DNA of 64,000 bases from Kuafuiihalomonas sp039024635 (GCA_039024635.1 JBCCQA010000001.1:124001-188000), one strand, 5' to 3'; shown: positions 43,256-52,254, counted from the stretch's first letter. Translations and numbers: made by a program. The notes: generated from the letters alone by a model not told the origin.

Positions 43256-45373
43256 TTAGGGCGACACCCGCATGATGTAGGCTGCGCCCGAGAACTGAGC
43301 GTCGTTGTTGGACTGGTCTCCGTTGACGCCGGCGGATGCGCCGTACTCGTTGTCGGCACCCACGAGCAGATGGGTTCCGGTCATCGCGACAGCCCGTCCG
43401 AAGCCATCCAACCGGTCCGTGTTGGACGCTTTGATATAGGCGACCTCTGTCCAAGTTCCAGCGACGCGTTCGAACAGGTAGACCGCCCCCGAGGAACCCA
43501 AGCCTACGTTGCTAGGGTCGCCGCCTAGGCCGCGAGACGAACCATCTTCCGAGCTGGCCCCCATGACCAGGCGGTCGCCAAAGATGGCGACCGAGGTCCC
43601 CGCGAGGTCACTCCCCCTCCCTGAAGCGGACCGGAGTCGCCCCTCGGCCAGCCACGCTCCACTGCGTTTGGAAAAGACATGCGCCGAGCCCATGTTTGTG
43701 GCTCCTTCGTCGTCGAGCGGGACGCCCACGACGATCGTGTCATTGTGGACATCCACCGACCATCCGAAGAAGTCGTCCGCACTGGGGCCGTTGGCCTTCA
43801 AATAGGCCGTTTGAGACCAAGTATCACCCGTACGCTCGAAGACGTAGGCGGCACCGGCCGCATCGACGTCGTTCAAGCTCTCGTCTCCATCGACGTTGGA
43901 CGCGCCTCCGTCTTCGAAGATGGCACCCACGACCAAGGTGTCGCCCGACACCGCCACGGCCCAGCCGAACTCATCGCCGACCTCGGAGTTCGAGGCCTTC
44001 AGATAGGCCTGCTGTCGCCAGGCCCCCCCTTCATTGACGAATACGAACACCGCCCCGCTTCCCTCTACGTCATTCGAGCTCTCGTCGCCATCGACCCCTC
44101 CATCTTCTTCCGGCGCGCCGACGACCAGCGTGTTGCCCGACAAGGCCACAGACCAACCAAAGGTGTCTCCCCTCTCGCTGTTGGACGCCTTGAGGTACGC
44201 GTTCGTACCCCAGCCCATCGGTCCTCTCTCGTACACGTAGACGGCTCCGCTCGTCAGAGCCGCATTGTTTGTCTGATCGCCGTTGATGCCGACCGCGTCG
44301 CTGTCTTCGAGCGGGGCTCCAACGGCAATCAAGCTCCCGTCCACCGCAACCGATTGACCAAAGAGGTCATCAGACTCGGTGTTGAAAGCCTTTAGGTAAG
44401 CCGTCTCGATCCATCCTCCGCCGAGCAACTCATACACGTAGGCCGCGCCGCTCTCGTCGGCACCATTGCCCAAGTCCTGAGGATTCACGCCTGTGCCCGG
44501 CCCGTCCTCCTGCCTGGCCGCGACCACGAGGGTCTGCTGAGCCATGTCGAGTTTGAAGCCAAACTCGTCGAAAGCCTCAGGATTGACGGCCTTGATGTAG
44601 GCTTCGTTGAAGCTCGCGCAGGGGACGTTCACCGCGCGCAAGCACGCGTCAAAGCAAACCGTGTCGGGGCCCGATGAGTCATCCCCTGACTCGTTTCGAA
44701 GGCCTGGCTCGCAGGCTACGCACCGGTTGGCCTCGACGCGCTCATCGACATCGCAAAGCACGCTCTCACAAAGTGTATCCGGACCCGATGCGTCATCACC
44801 GGCGTCATTCGACGTATTCTCGTCACATGCAACACACGCGTTCATGAGGACTCGTTCATCCACCTCGCAAAGGACGGAGTCGCACGAGCTGTCTCCACCC
44901 GATGCATCGTCTCCGGCCTCGTTGCTCTGGCCGGGCTCACAAACGACGCAGGTGTTCATCGCTACACGTTCGTTCTCCTCGCAGAAGACGACGTCACATG
45001 ACGTATCGTCGCCCGAGGCATCGTCACCTGCTTCGTTTGACTCGCCAGGGGCGCAACCCACGCAGCCGTTGGTCTGGACGCGTTCGTCTTCGTCACAGAG
45101 GTTGGGATCGCACACCGTGTCCGGACCTGCCGGATCATCGCCAGCGTCGTTGAACGTTCCGGGGGGACAGGCCACGCACAGGCCATCGTCGACAAACTCC
45201 TGCTCGTGACACGGCATGGAATCGGTGGGCGTCATATCCTCGGGTGATAGGTCCGGATAGACTCCGAGGTCTCGTCCTTCCCCTGGACCTAGCTGATCTG
45301 ATGCCTCGCTACAGCCCAATGAAGCGAATGCTGCCCAAGCGACGGTCCCCAAGTACCAGTTCCAATGGAGCAT
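43256..45373 (-). CDS. Lipoprotein with five Cys-rich repeats and a seven-bladed FG-GAP-like propeller
   Basis: 705 residues with leader MLHWNWYLGTVAWAAFASLGC (lipobox SLGC). Five tandem ~38-residue Cys-rich units come first, with the phrase AGDDASG in most. Then about seven ~60-residue repeats follow, each opening like AYLKASNSERGDTFGWSVAL and continuing with 'lvVGAp.eDG' and 'GAvYvfer', the FG-GAP (integrin alpha) blade pattern. Seven such openings can be counted, so a closed propeller is expected at the cell surface. The many Asp/Asn-rich loops (DGDESSND) could bind Ca2+. Confidence 0.88.
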   Translation of the reverse strand: MLHWNWYLGTVAWAAFASLGCSEASDQLGPGEGRDLGVYPDLSPEDMTPTDSMPCHEQEFVDDGLCVACPPGTFNDAGDDPAGPDTVCDPNLCDEDERVQTNGCVGCAPGESNEAGDDASGDDTSCDVVFCEENERVAMNTCVVCEPGQSNEAGDDASGGDSSCDSVLCEVDERVLMNACVACDENTSNDAGDDASGPDTLCESVLCDVDERVEANRCVACEPGLRNESGDDSSGPDTVCFDACLRAVNVPCASFNEAYIKAVNPEAFDEFGFKLDMAQQTLVVAARQEDGPGTGVNPQDLGNGADESGAAYVYELLGGGWIETAYLKAFNTESDDLFGQSVAVDGSLIAVGAPLEDSDAVGINGDQTNNAALTSGAVYVYERGPMGWGTNAYLKASNSERGDTFGWSVALSGNTLVVGAPEEDGGVDGDESSNDVEGSGAVFVFVNEGGAWRQQAYLKASNSEVGDEFGWAVAVSGDTLVVGAIFEDGGASNVDGDESLNDVDAAGAAYVFERTGDTWSQTAYLKANGPSADDFFGWSVDVHNDTIVVGVPLDDEGATNMGSAHVFSKRSGAWLAEGRLRSASGRGSDLAGTSVAIFGDRLVMGASSEDGSSRGLGGDPSNVGLGSSGAVYLFERVAGTWTEVAYIKASNTDRLDGFGRAVAMTGTHLLVGADNEYGASAGVNGDQSNNDAQFSGAAYIMRVSP
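44650..45178 (-). repeat. Tandem 114-bp Cys-rich repeat array in the propeller gene
   Basis: Five units of ~38 codons, pattern CVxCxPGxxNxAGDDASG, then DTxC, then CxxxERVxxNx. Units differ at many positions, so they diverged after duplication. They probably form disulfide-rich stalk domains. Confidence 0.85.
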
Positions 45374-45829
45374 GATGAGGAAGCTGTAGCTTATGCGAAC
45401 ACTGAATGGGAGAGCCATGGGCTTCGAAACCGTTCATGTGATCGCGCACTGGTCGAGCAGGGACGGTCGCGGAGCCCCCTAGTTGGGCTGCGCTCGCCTG
45501 GTTCGAAGGACTTCAGATGGGCTTCTCCGACTCGGAGTTGGCGCTTCGGTTGCGTTTGAAGCAGGTAGCCAGCGGCCTCCTCGTACAGTCCGTAGACTCT
45601 TCTCGTGTCCACGATGATCACGACGTCCGCTCTGGCCGCATGGTCGAGAGCCTTGGCTTCCTCCACGACTTCGCCGAGGCTGGGTGCGGGTGGTCTTAGG
45701 ACACAAAAGGCCCAGCTTGGGCCACGCGGGCGGCCGCGTCGCACGAGCTCGAGTCCTAGGCAACTGCATGAAGACGAGAGGCTCCGAACAGGTCCAGGCA
45801 TCTGGACCTTGGGCCCGTCCTTCGTCAAC
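45374..45829. other. Intergenic stretch with a possible decayed reading frame
   Basis: About 456 bases without a well-supported gene. On the minus strand, around 45500-45705, the frame reads SLGEVVEEAKALDHAARADV and YGLYEEAAGYLLQTQPKRQL. This looks like real helical coding sequence but has no clear start or family. It may be the remnant of an inactivated gene. Divergent promoters for the flanking lipoprotein genes probably also lie here. Confidence 0.35.
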
Positions 45830-46294
45830 ATGGACCCCATGGCTCGAACGGGTCTATTGCTCACCCTGTTCATCGTGGTTGGAGCCTGTCGCTCCGACTC
45901 GACTCCGAGTCTGGAGCGCGACTACGTGCGGGCCCTTCGCGTCATGAAGCGGGTGACGAGCCCGCGCCAGCTTCGTCGCTCCGGCTTCATGGGACGTCCG
46001 GTGGAGCAGCGGTCCCCTTCGCATTGGGTACAGTGGTACTTCTCGCCCCTTGGGGCGGGGGAATGGCCCGTCGTAGAGGGTTCCATTGAAGACGCTCCCG
46101 ATATGCCGGGCCCCAAACTGCCGGCCACGGTGGCCTTGGTGGCAGCCGAAGCTCAGGCCGAGCAAGGACGCCAGCTGGTCCTGCGTGGGGACGATGCCAC
46201 CTGGGAGCTCATCGCCGAAGTCGTCCCCGACCCGAGTGTCCCGGCCATTGAGACCGTGCGATGGCCGTTCCCACGGTTCTCCCCACCGATGTGA
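45830..46294 (+). CDS. Small lipoprotein of unknown function
   Basis: 154 residues from ATG (a second ATG three codons later is equally good). The leader TGLLLTLFIVVGAC has lipobox VGAC. The mature part is mixed alpha/beta (LERDYVRALRVMKRVTSPRQ; QGRQLVLRGDDATWELIAEV). No domain recognised. It is convergent with a four-helix membrane protein gene. Confidence 0.65.
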   Translation: MDPMARTGLLLTLFIVVGACRSDSTPSLERDYVRALRVMKRVTSPRQLRRSGFMGRPVEQRSPSHWVQWYFSPLGAGEWPVVEGSIEDAPDMPGPKLPATVALVAAEAQAEQGRQLVLRGDDATWELIAEVVPDPSVPAIETVRWPFPRFSPPM

Positions 46295-46335
46295 CCTGGG
46301 CGGGAGCCAACCTTCCGGCAGGACTTGTGAATGGA

Positions 46336-46740
46336 CTAGGCGACCCCGAAGCCGGCGGCGAAGTGTCGACGCATACCAGGGGAACGAAGCAGGTAGATTG
46401 AAAGACCGATGTAGGTCGCGTACTCGAGCGTCATCGGTATGAACCTCGTCGGACCACCTCCGAAGGCCCCGAAGTCGACGGTTTCGATGAAGCAGATCGT
46501 GGCCAGAACGGCGTAGAGGGTCACGGTTGCGAAGGGTGTTCCACGCCAGGCCGAGAAGTAGCCGGCCAGGAATACGCCCCCCGTCACCAAGATCGAAGTG
46601 AAGTGGATGAACTGAAGGCCGGACGGAAAAGCCGAGTTCTGAAGGCCAAGCTCTACCGATGGAATCGCGTACTCGACCAGGCCCAGCACGCCCCACGCGA
46701 CCAACAGGGAATGGATGCCGACTAGTAGCCTTTGAAACAC
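46336..46740 (-). CDS. Small four-helix membrane protein
   Basis: 134 residues from a GTG. Four hydrophobic stretches: LLVGIHSLLVAWGVLGLVEY, LQFIHFTSILVTGGVFLAGY, FATVTLYAVLATICFIETVD and LEYATYIGLSIYLLRS. It is a DoxX-like or DUF-type small membrane protein; I cannot name the family. The start is uncertain because AAAGGAG lies 13 bases upstream. Confidence 0.6.
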   Translation of the reverse strand: MFQRLLVGIHSLLVAWGVLGLVEYAIPSVELGLQNSAFPSGLQFIHFTSILVTGGVFLAGYFSAWRGTPFATVTLYAVLATICFIETVDFGAFGGGPTRFIPMTLEYATYIGLSIYLLRSPGMRRHFAAGFGVA

Positions 46741-46868
46741 TTCGGGGAGCTTACTCCTTTGGCGCGGTCAGATCAGCCTTGGGAATTGTCCGTCGAGTCT
46801 TACCTTCTCCAGTACGTCTTGCAGCCGTCGCTCGTTCTCCCGTGCTGGTCTACCTCCCTGATGCGGTC

Positions 46869-47174
46869 TCAGCGGCGGGCGAAGGCTGCGGCGGCTTCTT
46901 CGGCCAAGGAGATCCAGTCATTCTTGGACTCGACGGGGAGCAGTATGCGGTCCTTCATCGGTGTTCCGGTCCCAGGGTCGAAGGGCAGGGCTCTGCCTTC
47001 CTCGATCAGTGCCTTCACTCGAGCGGGGGGCAGGGTGAGCACGAGGCCAACTTTCCCGAACATGGCGAACATCTTGGCCCCGACCTTCATGCCCTGGGAC
47101 CCACGTCCATTGTTGACGACTACGCCGTCTACACGCTCGAAGTGAGCCTTGATCGCTGCGAATGGGTCAGACAT
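46869..47174 (-). CDS. TfoX/YjbR-like small protein
   Basis: 101 residues. SRGSQGMKVGAKMFAMFG then GLVLTLPPARVKALIEEGR, ALPFDPGTGTPMKDRILLPV and WISLAEEAAAAF match the compact fold of TfoX N-terminal/YjbR-type proteins ('kvggKmFaml.., lvvklp..r..el'). Its role is unknown. The ATG overlaps the end of the SRPBCC gene by eight bases, so the two are co-translated. Confidence 0.65.
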   Translation of the reverse strand: MSDPFAAIKAHFERVDGVVVNNGRGSQGMKVGAKMFAMFGKVGLVLTLPPARVKALIEEGRALPFDPGTGTPMKDRILLPVESKNDWISLAEEAAAAFARR

Positions 47175-47637
47175 GGCCCGTCACCTCGGTAGGAGAGTGC
47201 GTCTCTAGCCGCATCTTGGCTGCGGCCATGTGCTTGGCGATCCCTCGTCGAAAGAGCCCACGCATCAACCCATTCATGAAGCTCTTCAGCAGGCTGTCCG
47301 ATCGAGCCGCCATCTCCAATGTCACACGGGTACGGCCCTCTTCGTCCTCTTCGAAAGTGTAGAGGGTGTCCCACTCCGTTCCGTTGGTCTGGGTCACCAT
47401 GCGTGCTCGCAATGGAGGTTCGTACTCTCGGATCTCGAGACAGAAGGACATCTCACTGCCCTTGGGGCCTTTACGTCGTTGACGGAAGCGGGCCCCCGGC
47501 GCGGCCTTGAAGTCGGTGATGTACTCGACCCCGAGCACGTCGGGATCGAAGCGTATACTCTGTTCGGGATCCGCCAGCATCTGGAAGACCTCCAAGGCCG
47601 AGGCGGAGATGGTCTCTCGTACGGTCACGATCGGCAT
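47167..47637 (-). CDS. SRPBCC (START-like) family protein
   Basis: 156 residues. TVRETISASALEVFQMLADP is the first strand and helix of the START/polyketide-cyclase fold, followed by the expected beta-sheet (GARFRQRRKGPKGSEMSFCL, LYTFEEDEEGRTRVTLEMAA) and the long C-terminal helix. Such proteins bind hydrophobic ligands. It is coupled to the TfoX/YjbR-like gene and lies near an AraC-GyrI regulator gene on the same strand, which may control the pair. Confidence 0.8.
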   Translation of the reverse strand: MPIVTVRETISASALEVFQMLADPEQSIRFDPDVLGVEYITDFKAAPGARFRQRRKGPKGSEMSFCLEIREYEPPLRARMVTQTNGTEWDTLYTFEEDEEGRTRVTLEMAARSDSLLKSFMNGLMRGLFRRGIAKHMAAAKMRLETHSPTEVTGHV

Positions 47638-47694
47638 GGTTGGACGCTAGCAATCGGCCCGCTTCGCTCGCTGTACGAATCTTGCGAAACGGAA

Positions 47695-48591
47695 CTAGGG
47701 CGAGACGGGACGAATGGCCAGAGAGCACCAGACGTCGAGGGTGTCCCAGCCAGTGTCGTCGGGCCTTCGGACGAAGAGCTTGGTCCCCGGGAGGTTGTCG
47801 GTCTCGAAAGGCGAGCGAGGGAGCCACTCGTTGTACAGCACGTCCCAGGCGATGGCGATGCCGAGCATGGGGCCCTGGCTCCGAGCCTGGACTGCGCGAT
47901 GGGACGGGAAGACCTCGATTCCGAGCTTGTCAGTGTCCAGGATGTCGATCTCCGAGGACTCCACCTCGAAGCCGAGGTTGCAATGAACTCTGTCGAGGGG
48001 TGTCGTCTCGTAGTTGTCCCAGCTCCAGCCGAGAAGAGTTCGCCTGGTCCAGTCTAGGCGCATACGCTCCATCTCCTTACGGAGTTGGTCGTAGCCGGCC
48101 TCCATTGGACGACCGACGAAGGGAGCCCGTATTCGCACGTAGAAGAGGGTCCGACCCGGCTGATCGACGACTCTCAGTTCGGGCGGAGGGCGCTCGGTTC
48201 GAGCCTGGCTCACGATGGCCTCGTAATCGTCCACGACGTGAAGCGGATCCAGCCGTGACCTGCGATCCCAAGCGCTCGGTGGAACGCCGTAATGCTTCTT
48301 GAAGACCCGAGTCAGATCGGAGTGGGCGCTGAAGCCGACCTCGAGGGCAATGGAGTCCAGCTTGCGCTCGGGTGCGGCCATCATGAGATATGCCGCCCGC
48401 TCCAGCCGAGCCCGCTGCACGAATGCGGTCAGCGTCTCACCAGCGATGGCCTTGAACAGCCGATGGAAATGATAGGCTGAGCGGCCAGCGACCCGAGCCA
48501 AGGCATCCAAAGAAAGATCGCCGTCGATGTGGGCTCGGACATGATCCATCACGCGATGAACCCTGGCGGTATGGGCTGCATGCACGGCCAC
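47695..48591 (-). CDS. AraC-family regulator with GyrI-like ligand domain
   Basis: 298 residues. The N-terminal AraC DNA-binding domain (~8-110) has two helix-turn-helices: LSLDALARVAGRSAYHFHRL and LDSIALEVGFSAHSDLTRVF. The C-terminal ~160 residues are a GyrI-like effector domain (FYVRIRAPFVGRPMEAGYDQ; VFPSHRAV), a small-molecule binding fold used by multidrug-sensing regulators. It lies 57 bases upstream of the SRPBCC gene on the same strand. Confidence 0.9.
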   Translation of the reverse strand: MAVHAAHTARVHRVMDHVRAHIDGDLSLDALARVAGRSAYHFHRLFKAIAGETLTAFVQRARLERAAYLMMAAPERKLDSIALEVGFSAHSDLTRVFKKHYGVPPSAWDRRSRLDPLHVVDDYEAIVSQARTERPPPELRVVDQPGRTLFYVRIRAPFVGRPMEAGYDQLRKEMERMRLDWTRRTLLGWSWDNYETTPLDRVHCNLGFEVESSEIDILDTDKLGIEVFPSHRAVQARSQGPMLGIAIAWDVLYNEWLPRSPFETDNLPGTKLFVRRPDDTGWDTLDVWCSLAIRPVSP

Positions 48592-48728
48592 CCGGCGAGG
48601 CTATCACACCGCGGAGGCCGCCCCGCCCTCTACCGCCCGGACTGCCCGGCGGCCTCGAGTCGCGGACCCTCAGTCCTTGCGCCCATCAAGTGTGGTCATC
48701 CGCGGACTACGGGTGCGAAGCTCGTCAT

Positions 48729-49222
48729 ATGAGGCGGCCTTCGACCCTTACTTTGGCATGGCTGGTTCTCGTCTGTGTCGATGAGGGTACGGCTCTCCAG
48801 TCTACGTGTATCGGCCCTCGGCCGACGTGATCGCCCCAGGCCTGGGCTCTTGTGAAGCGCATCGTACTGTGGCCCCCGAGTGCCAGAGCCCCGACCTGCC
48901 TTTCGTCTGTCCGCTGGGCTCCTTCGACGCTGTGCAACTATCCCTGCGCCGTGATTGTGGCCGGCCGTTTGCCGACGCGGATCCGCCAGTTCAGGTCTTG
49001 GGGCAGCTACTGCCGGATCCCGAAGGTTGCATGCTCTTGATCAACGCAGACGTGACGCGCGCGAATCGACTCGTCCGCGGTTGGCGTATTCCCGAACTCT
49101 ACGAATTCGAGTTCTGTCTGTGTCAAGACGAGGAGACCAGAACGCTGCTGCTCCATCAACAAGGCAAAAAACCTCCGCTGAGTTGGACCATGGGTTCAGC
49201 GACAGGACCTGGGAGACTCTAG
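48729..49222 (+). pseudogene. Secreted Cys-containing protein gene, probably frameshifted near its 5' end
   Basis: An ATG opens a hydrophobic leader (MRRPSTLTLAWLVLVCVDEG) but that frame stops after 33 codons. A second frame from about 48784, with a GTG at 48806, continues for 138 codons with GC-rich third positions (APGLGSCEAHRTVAPECQSP; GWRIPELYEFEFCLCQDEE). One base gained or lost between 48784 and 48830 would join them into a ~160-residue secreted Cys-containing protein. The alternative is a shorter intact protein starting at the GTG. Its stop overlaps that of the convergent AraC gene (CTAG). Confidence 0.4.
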
Positions 49223-50151
49223 AGTGGCTTCACGGGAACACAGATCTCGACGATGTGCTTCTTCTCGGGATGCTGGCTGGCGTCGTTCAAGTAAAGCTCC
49301 ATGGGCGGACGGTCGTCGGGCTGGTAACCGCTGGCAGGAAGCCAGTCTGCGTACATGGTGTCCCAAGCGGTGGTGAACTCCTCGGTCGAGAGCTCGAAGT
49401 GGCCCACAGCGTAGCGGCCGGCCAGAACGGTGCTCTTTCCGATCTCGCCTTGTACGTCGGTGTCTGGCGGCACCACGAGCGCGCAGGTCAGCCGGAGCTT
49501 CTCGGGCTCCGTGGTGGCTGGGTCGTCGTGGTAGACGCTCAAGAACTGAGTTTGAGGACCGAGTAGACCTCGTGGTCCCGCCCACTGAGCGAGCTGACCA
49601 AACAGCCGTCCAAATAGCTCTGCATTCCCTTGGTAGGGGCCGGTATGGCGCAGGTAGGCGATCGTCCGCTCGGGGAGCTCTTTGACCTCCACGTTCACTT
49701 CGTTGTTCTTCTCTTGCATGATGACTCTCCATTTTGGTGCCCAAGCACCGGGGTCAACGTACATCTCTACCTGCGCCCCAGCGTTGCCGGGCTTGCGCAT
49801 CGCTTGTCCGTTCTTGCTTTCTTGCTCGGTCCGATACTCGGACGCGCTCATTCCGAATCGATCCCTGAAGGCTCGGGCGAATGCAGCCGGTGAAGCGAAG
49901 CCGGCATCGAGGGCGATCTCCGTGATCGGCCGCTGAGGCGCCCAGATGAGGTGGCTGGCCGCCCGCTCCAGCCGGACCCTCTTGATGAACTGATGAAGGG
50001 GCTCGCCCACGATGGAGCGGAAGATTCGGTGGAAGTGGTAAGGGGAAAAACAGGCAATCCGAGCTAGGCTTTCGAGGGTCAGCTCCTCCTGTAGGTGGTC
50101 CTGGATGTGATCCACGACCCGATTGATTCGGGCGACGTACTCGTCCCGCAT
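49219..50151 (-). CDS. AraC-family regulator with GyrI-like domain (second copy)
   Basis: 310 residues. The AraC domain at ~8-105 has LTLESLARIACFSPYHFHRI and ITEIALDAGFASPAAFARAF. The GyrI-like domain follows from ~150 (ELPERTIAYLRHTGPYQGNA, then YAVGHFELSTEEFTTAWDTM), better conserved to SbmC/GyrI than the first copy. Between them is a Gln/Asn-rich linker. It probably senses a small molecule. It is a paralogue of the regulator ~1.5 kb away. Confidence 0.92.
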   Translation of the reverse strand: MRDEYVARINRVVDHIQDHLQEELTLESLARIACFSPYHFHRIFRSIVGEPLHQFIKRVRLERAASHLIWAPQRPITEIALDAGFASPAAFARAFRDRFGMSASEYRTEQESKNGQAMRKPGNAGAQVEMYVDPGAWAPKWRVIMQEKNNEVNVEVKELPERTIAYLRHTGPYQGNAELFGRLFGQLAQWAGPRGLLGPQTQFLSVYHDDPATTEPEKLRLTCALVVPPDTDVQGEIGKSTVLAGRYAVGHFELSTEEFTTAWDTMYADWLPASGYQPDDRPPMELYLNDASQHPEKKHIVEICVPVKPL

Positions 50152-50234
50152 GATGCTCGCTTGGGTCTCTTCTCATCCGAAGGCAAGTCTGGTTGAGCGT
50201 GGGTCGAGCAACTCGTGGGGCCTCAGTGCAAGGG

Positions 50235-51500
50235 TCATATCCGGTTGAACACGAAGGGATAGCGGACCTCGACGGCTTGGCCGCCTCTTGGCTTAGGCAA
50301 CCGAAGGCTGGCCGCGACCTTGCGCAGGCAGTCCTCAGTCGGAGCGTGCTCGAGGGTCGACGTTGAAACCTCGGTTTGAGCGACTGCGCCCGACGGAAGG
50401 ATGAGAAAGCTCAGGACCACTCGTCCATCGAGTGTCGGGTGCGCGTTGAGCTCTCGCTCATAACAGTGCTTGAAGCGCGGTAGGTTACGGCGCAGGACCC
50501 GGGCAATCTCCTCCTTGCTCAGACCACAAGGGCGGCCTTCGTCGGCCGGGCGGCCACATAGCAGGGTTCGGCCGAGCTTCAGCTCGCTGCGACCTCGCTT
50601 CAGGCTTGGGGCCGGACCTTGGCCGGGCATACGCAGAGCGCCTAGCCCGAGGGAGCCGCCGTCTCCCGCGCCTGTTCTTCGCGGTCCGGAGCCCTGGGGC
50701 GGTCCACCGCCATCCAAGCTCGAAGCTTCCAGACTCGCCACCGCCCGGTCGAATCCCGACCCGAAGCCGCCCCCCGAGCTTCCACGTGTCAGTCCACGTT
50801 CCGCTCGGAGCAGTCCAAGAGCCTGAATGAAGGACTCCCGCGTATCGGCAGCGCGCTTTCGTACCTTCGTGCGTCGGTGCTTAGTCCGTGCCTTCGATGA
50901 GGTTGGGGTAGAGTCCGGAGGATGTATCGGCTCTTGTGACTCGGGAAGGGCCATTCGGGTACTGATAGGAACTTGGTTCTCGAACCGCTCGATCGGGGGT
51001 GTAGTTCGGGGCGACATCGTGGCCGCGGCAGCGAAGACGCCGTGGAGGAGGGCCGACACCGCGACGAACCTTCGATGCGTCCAGTCGCTACCCTGGCGGA
51101 TCACACCGGAGCTCGGGAGGACCAAGCGGGCGGTATGGCTCAGTGCCCCCAACTTCCAGGTCAGCACATGACCAAGGCCGAGTTGAACTCTCCGAGTACG
51201 CGAGGCTGAGTCCACCTGCAGCGCCCAGCTGTCCAGGCCCTCGGCTTTAGCGTCGCACTCATCGACTCGAGCCTCCTCCGGGAGAAATAACTGGGCCTCC
51301 AGCCCATCGCTTTGGACCCGGGCTCGAAATGCGCCAAGCTCCGGGATCGCGGAGCAAGTGCCTCCGGGATCAGTGTGGACGACGTCGAGGACGACGTCCT
51401 CCCACGAGATGACCAGCTCGAGCAGGTGCTCACCCAAGCCGGACTCGCCGTCCGTCCTCGATGGTTGATGGCCCCCAATCGAGGGCGTGGTCTGCAGCAT
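50235..51500 (-). CDS. AgmX/PglI-tail protein without FHA domain
   Basis: 421 residues with AGGAG seven bases before the ATG. The N-terminal ~130 residues are beta-rich and unrecognised. A weakly hydrophobic segment (FVAVSALLHGVFAAAATM, ~145-165) could be the membrane anchor. A Pro/Lys linker and Gly-rich stretch follow. The last ~95 residues are the AgmX/PglI tail (EEIARVLRRNLPRFKHCYER, then LPSGAVAQTEV, ending LPKPRGGQAVEVRYPF) with the two typical Cys (KHCYER, EDCLRK). It is related to the tail of the FHA protein at 26.4-28.6 kb, outside that operon. Confidence 0.82.
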   Translation of the reverse strand: MLQTTPSIGGHQPSRTDGESGLGEHLLELVISWEDVVLDVVHTDPGGTCSAIPELGAFRARVQSDGLEAQLFLPEEARVDECDAKAEGLDSWALQVDSASRTRRVQLGLGHVLTWKLGALSHTARLVLPSSGVIRQGSDWTHRRFVAVSALLHGVFAAAATMSPRTTPPIERFENQVPISTRMALPESQEPIHPPDSTPTSSKARTKHRRTKVRKRAADTRESFIQALGLLRAERGLTRGSSGGGFGSGFDRAVASLEASSLDGGGPPQGSGPRRTGAGDGGSLGLGALRMPGQGPAPSLKRGRSELKLGRTLLCGRPADEGRPCGLSKEEIARVLRRNLPRFKHCYERELNAHPTLDGRVVLSFLILPSGAVAQTEVSTSTLEHAPTEDCLRKVAASLRLPKPRGGQAVEVRYPFVFNRI

Positions 51501-51639
51501 GGCAGTCTCCTTTCAGAGGAGTGACAGCCAGTTCTGCCTCCAGTTCCCGCTTTCTGCTGAGTACAAAAGCGTGGAACCGAGTCGCTCTTCCGGTGTCGAA
51601 TGGAACAAGGCTCAGAACTCGGCGACTGAAAGGATTGCG

Positions 51640-52254
51640 TCAGCCGATCAGACATCCAGCTGCGTCGTACATGTCCACGTATTCGAAAGCTGCGCGTGAC
51701 TGCGGGTAGTCTTCTTGGGTCATCACGAAAGCCATGGAATCCACGAGACCCTTCCGGGTCTGAAGTCTCCGCCGACGAACGCCTTCGAGCACGTAGCCCT
51801 GCGCTTCGGGCACCCCGAGACTCGGCTCGTTCTCGAGGTCGACGTGTATCTCTAGGCGAGTTGCCTTGAGGTAGGCCATCCCGACGTGACTCAGCATGCG
51901 AACTACGCAGGACGCGTGGCCCTTTCGGAGGTGGTCCTTACCGATCCAGTAGCCTATCTCGAAGGCCTCCGGACCAATCCTGGGGTGTAGGCCTGTGCCC
52001 CCGATGAAGGCGCCGTCGCTTCGCAGGAATATGCCGTAGGTATAGTCCCTTCGAAGATCGAATCCAGCCCGGAACCCGAGCAACAGATCCATGACGCCTT
52101 TGTCGGACTGAGGGAAGTCGTCGAGCCATATCATGGAGGGGGATAGATGTTCGCGATTGTCCTCTATAGTCTTTCGGACCGCGGTGACGTCGGCGGGTTG
52201 ATAGCTCCGCACCTCGAGCTCATCACCCAGGATGCGGTAGGGCGCTCGCTCCAT
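51640..52254 (-). CDS. GNAT N-acetyltransferase (RimJ/RimL type)
   Basis: 204 residues. LEVRSYQPADVTAVRKTIED, YGIFLRSDGAFIGGTGLHPR, FEIGYWIGKDHLRKGHASCV (acetyl-CoA loop with the R-K-G-H-A pattern) and LEIHVDLENEPSLGVPEAQG (the 'N..S...a.k.GF' block) are all present. Members acetylate ribosomal proteins or small amines; the substrate is unknown. It is followed upstream by the metzincin lipoprotein gene on the same strand. Confidence 0.88.
   Translation of the reverse strand: MERAPYRILGDELEVRSYQPADVTAVRKTIEDNREHLSPSMIWLDDFPQSDKGVMDLLLGFRAGFDLRRDYTYGIFLRSDGAFIGGTGLHPRIGPEAFEIGYWIGKDHLRKGHASCVVRMLSHVGMAYLKATRLEIHVDLENEPSLGVPEAQGYVLEGVRRRRLQTRKGLVDSMAFVMTQEDYPQSRAAFEYVDMYDAAGCLIG

Noticed and set aside
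44650..45178. CRISPR-like direct repeats
   Set aside because: The 114-bp units are in-frame protein repeats with many substitutions, not short identical repeats with unique spacers.
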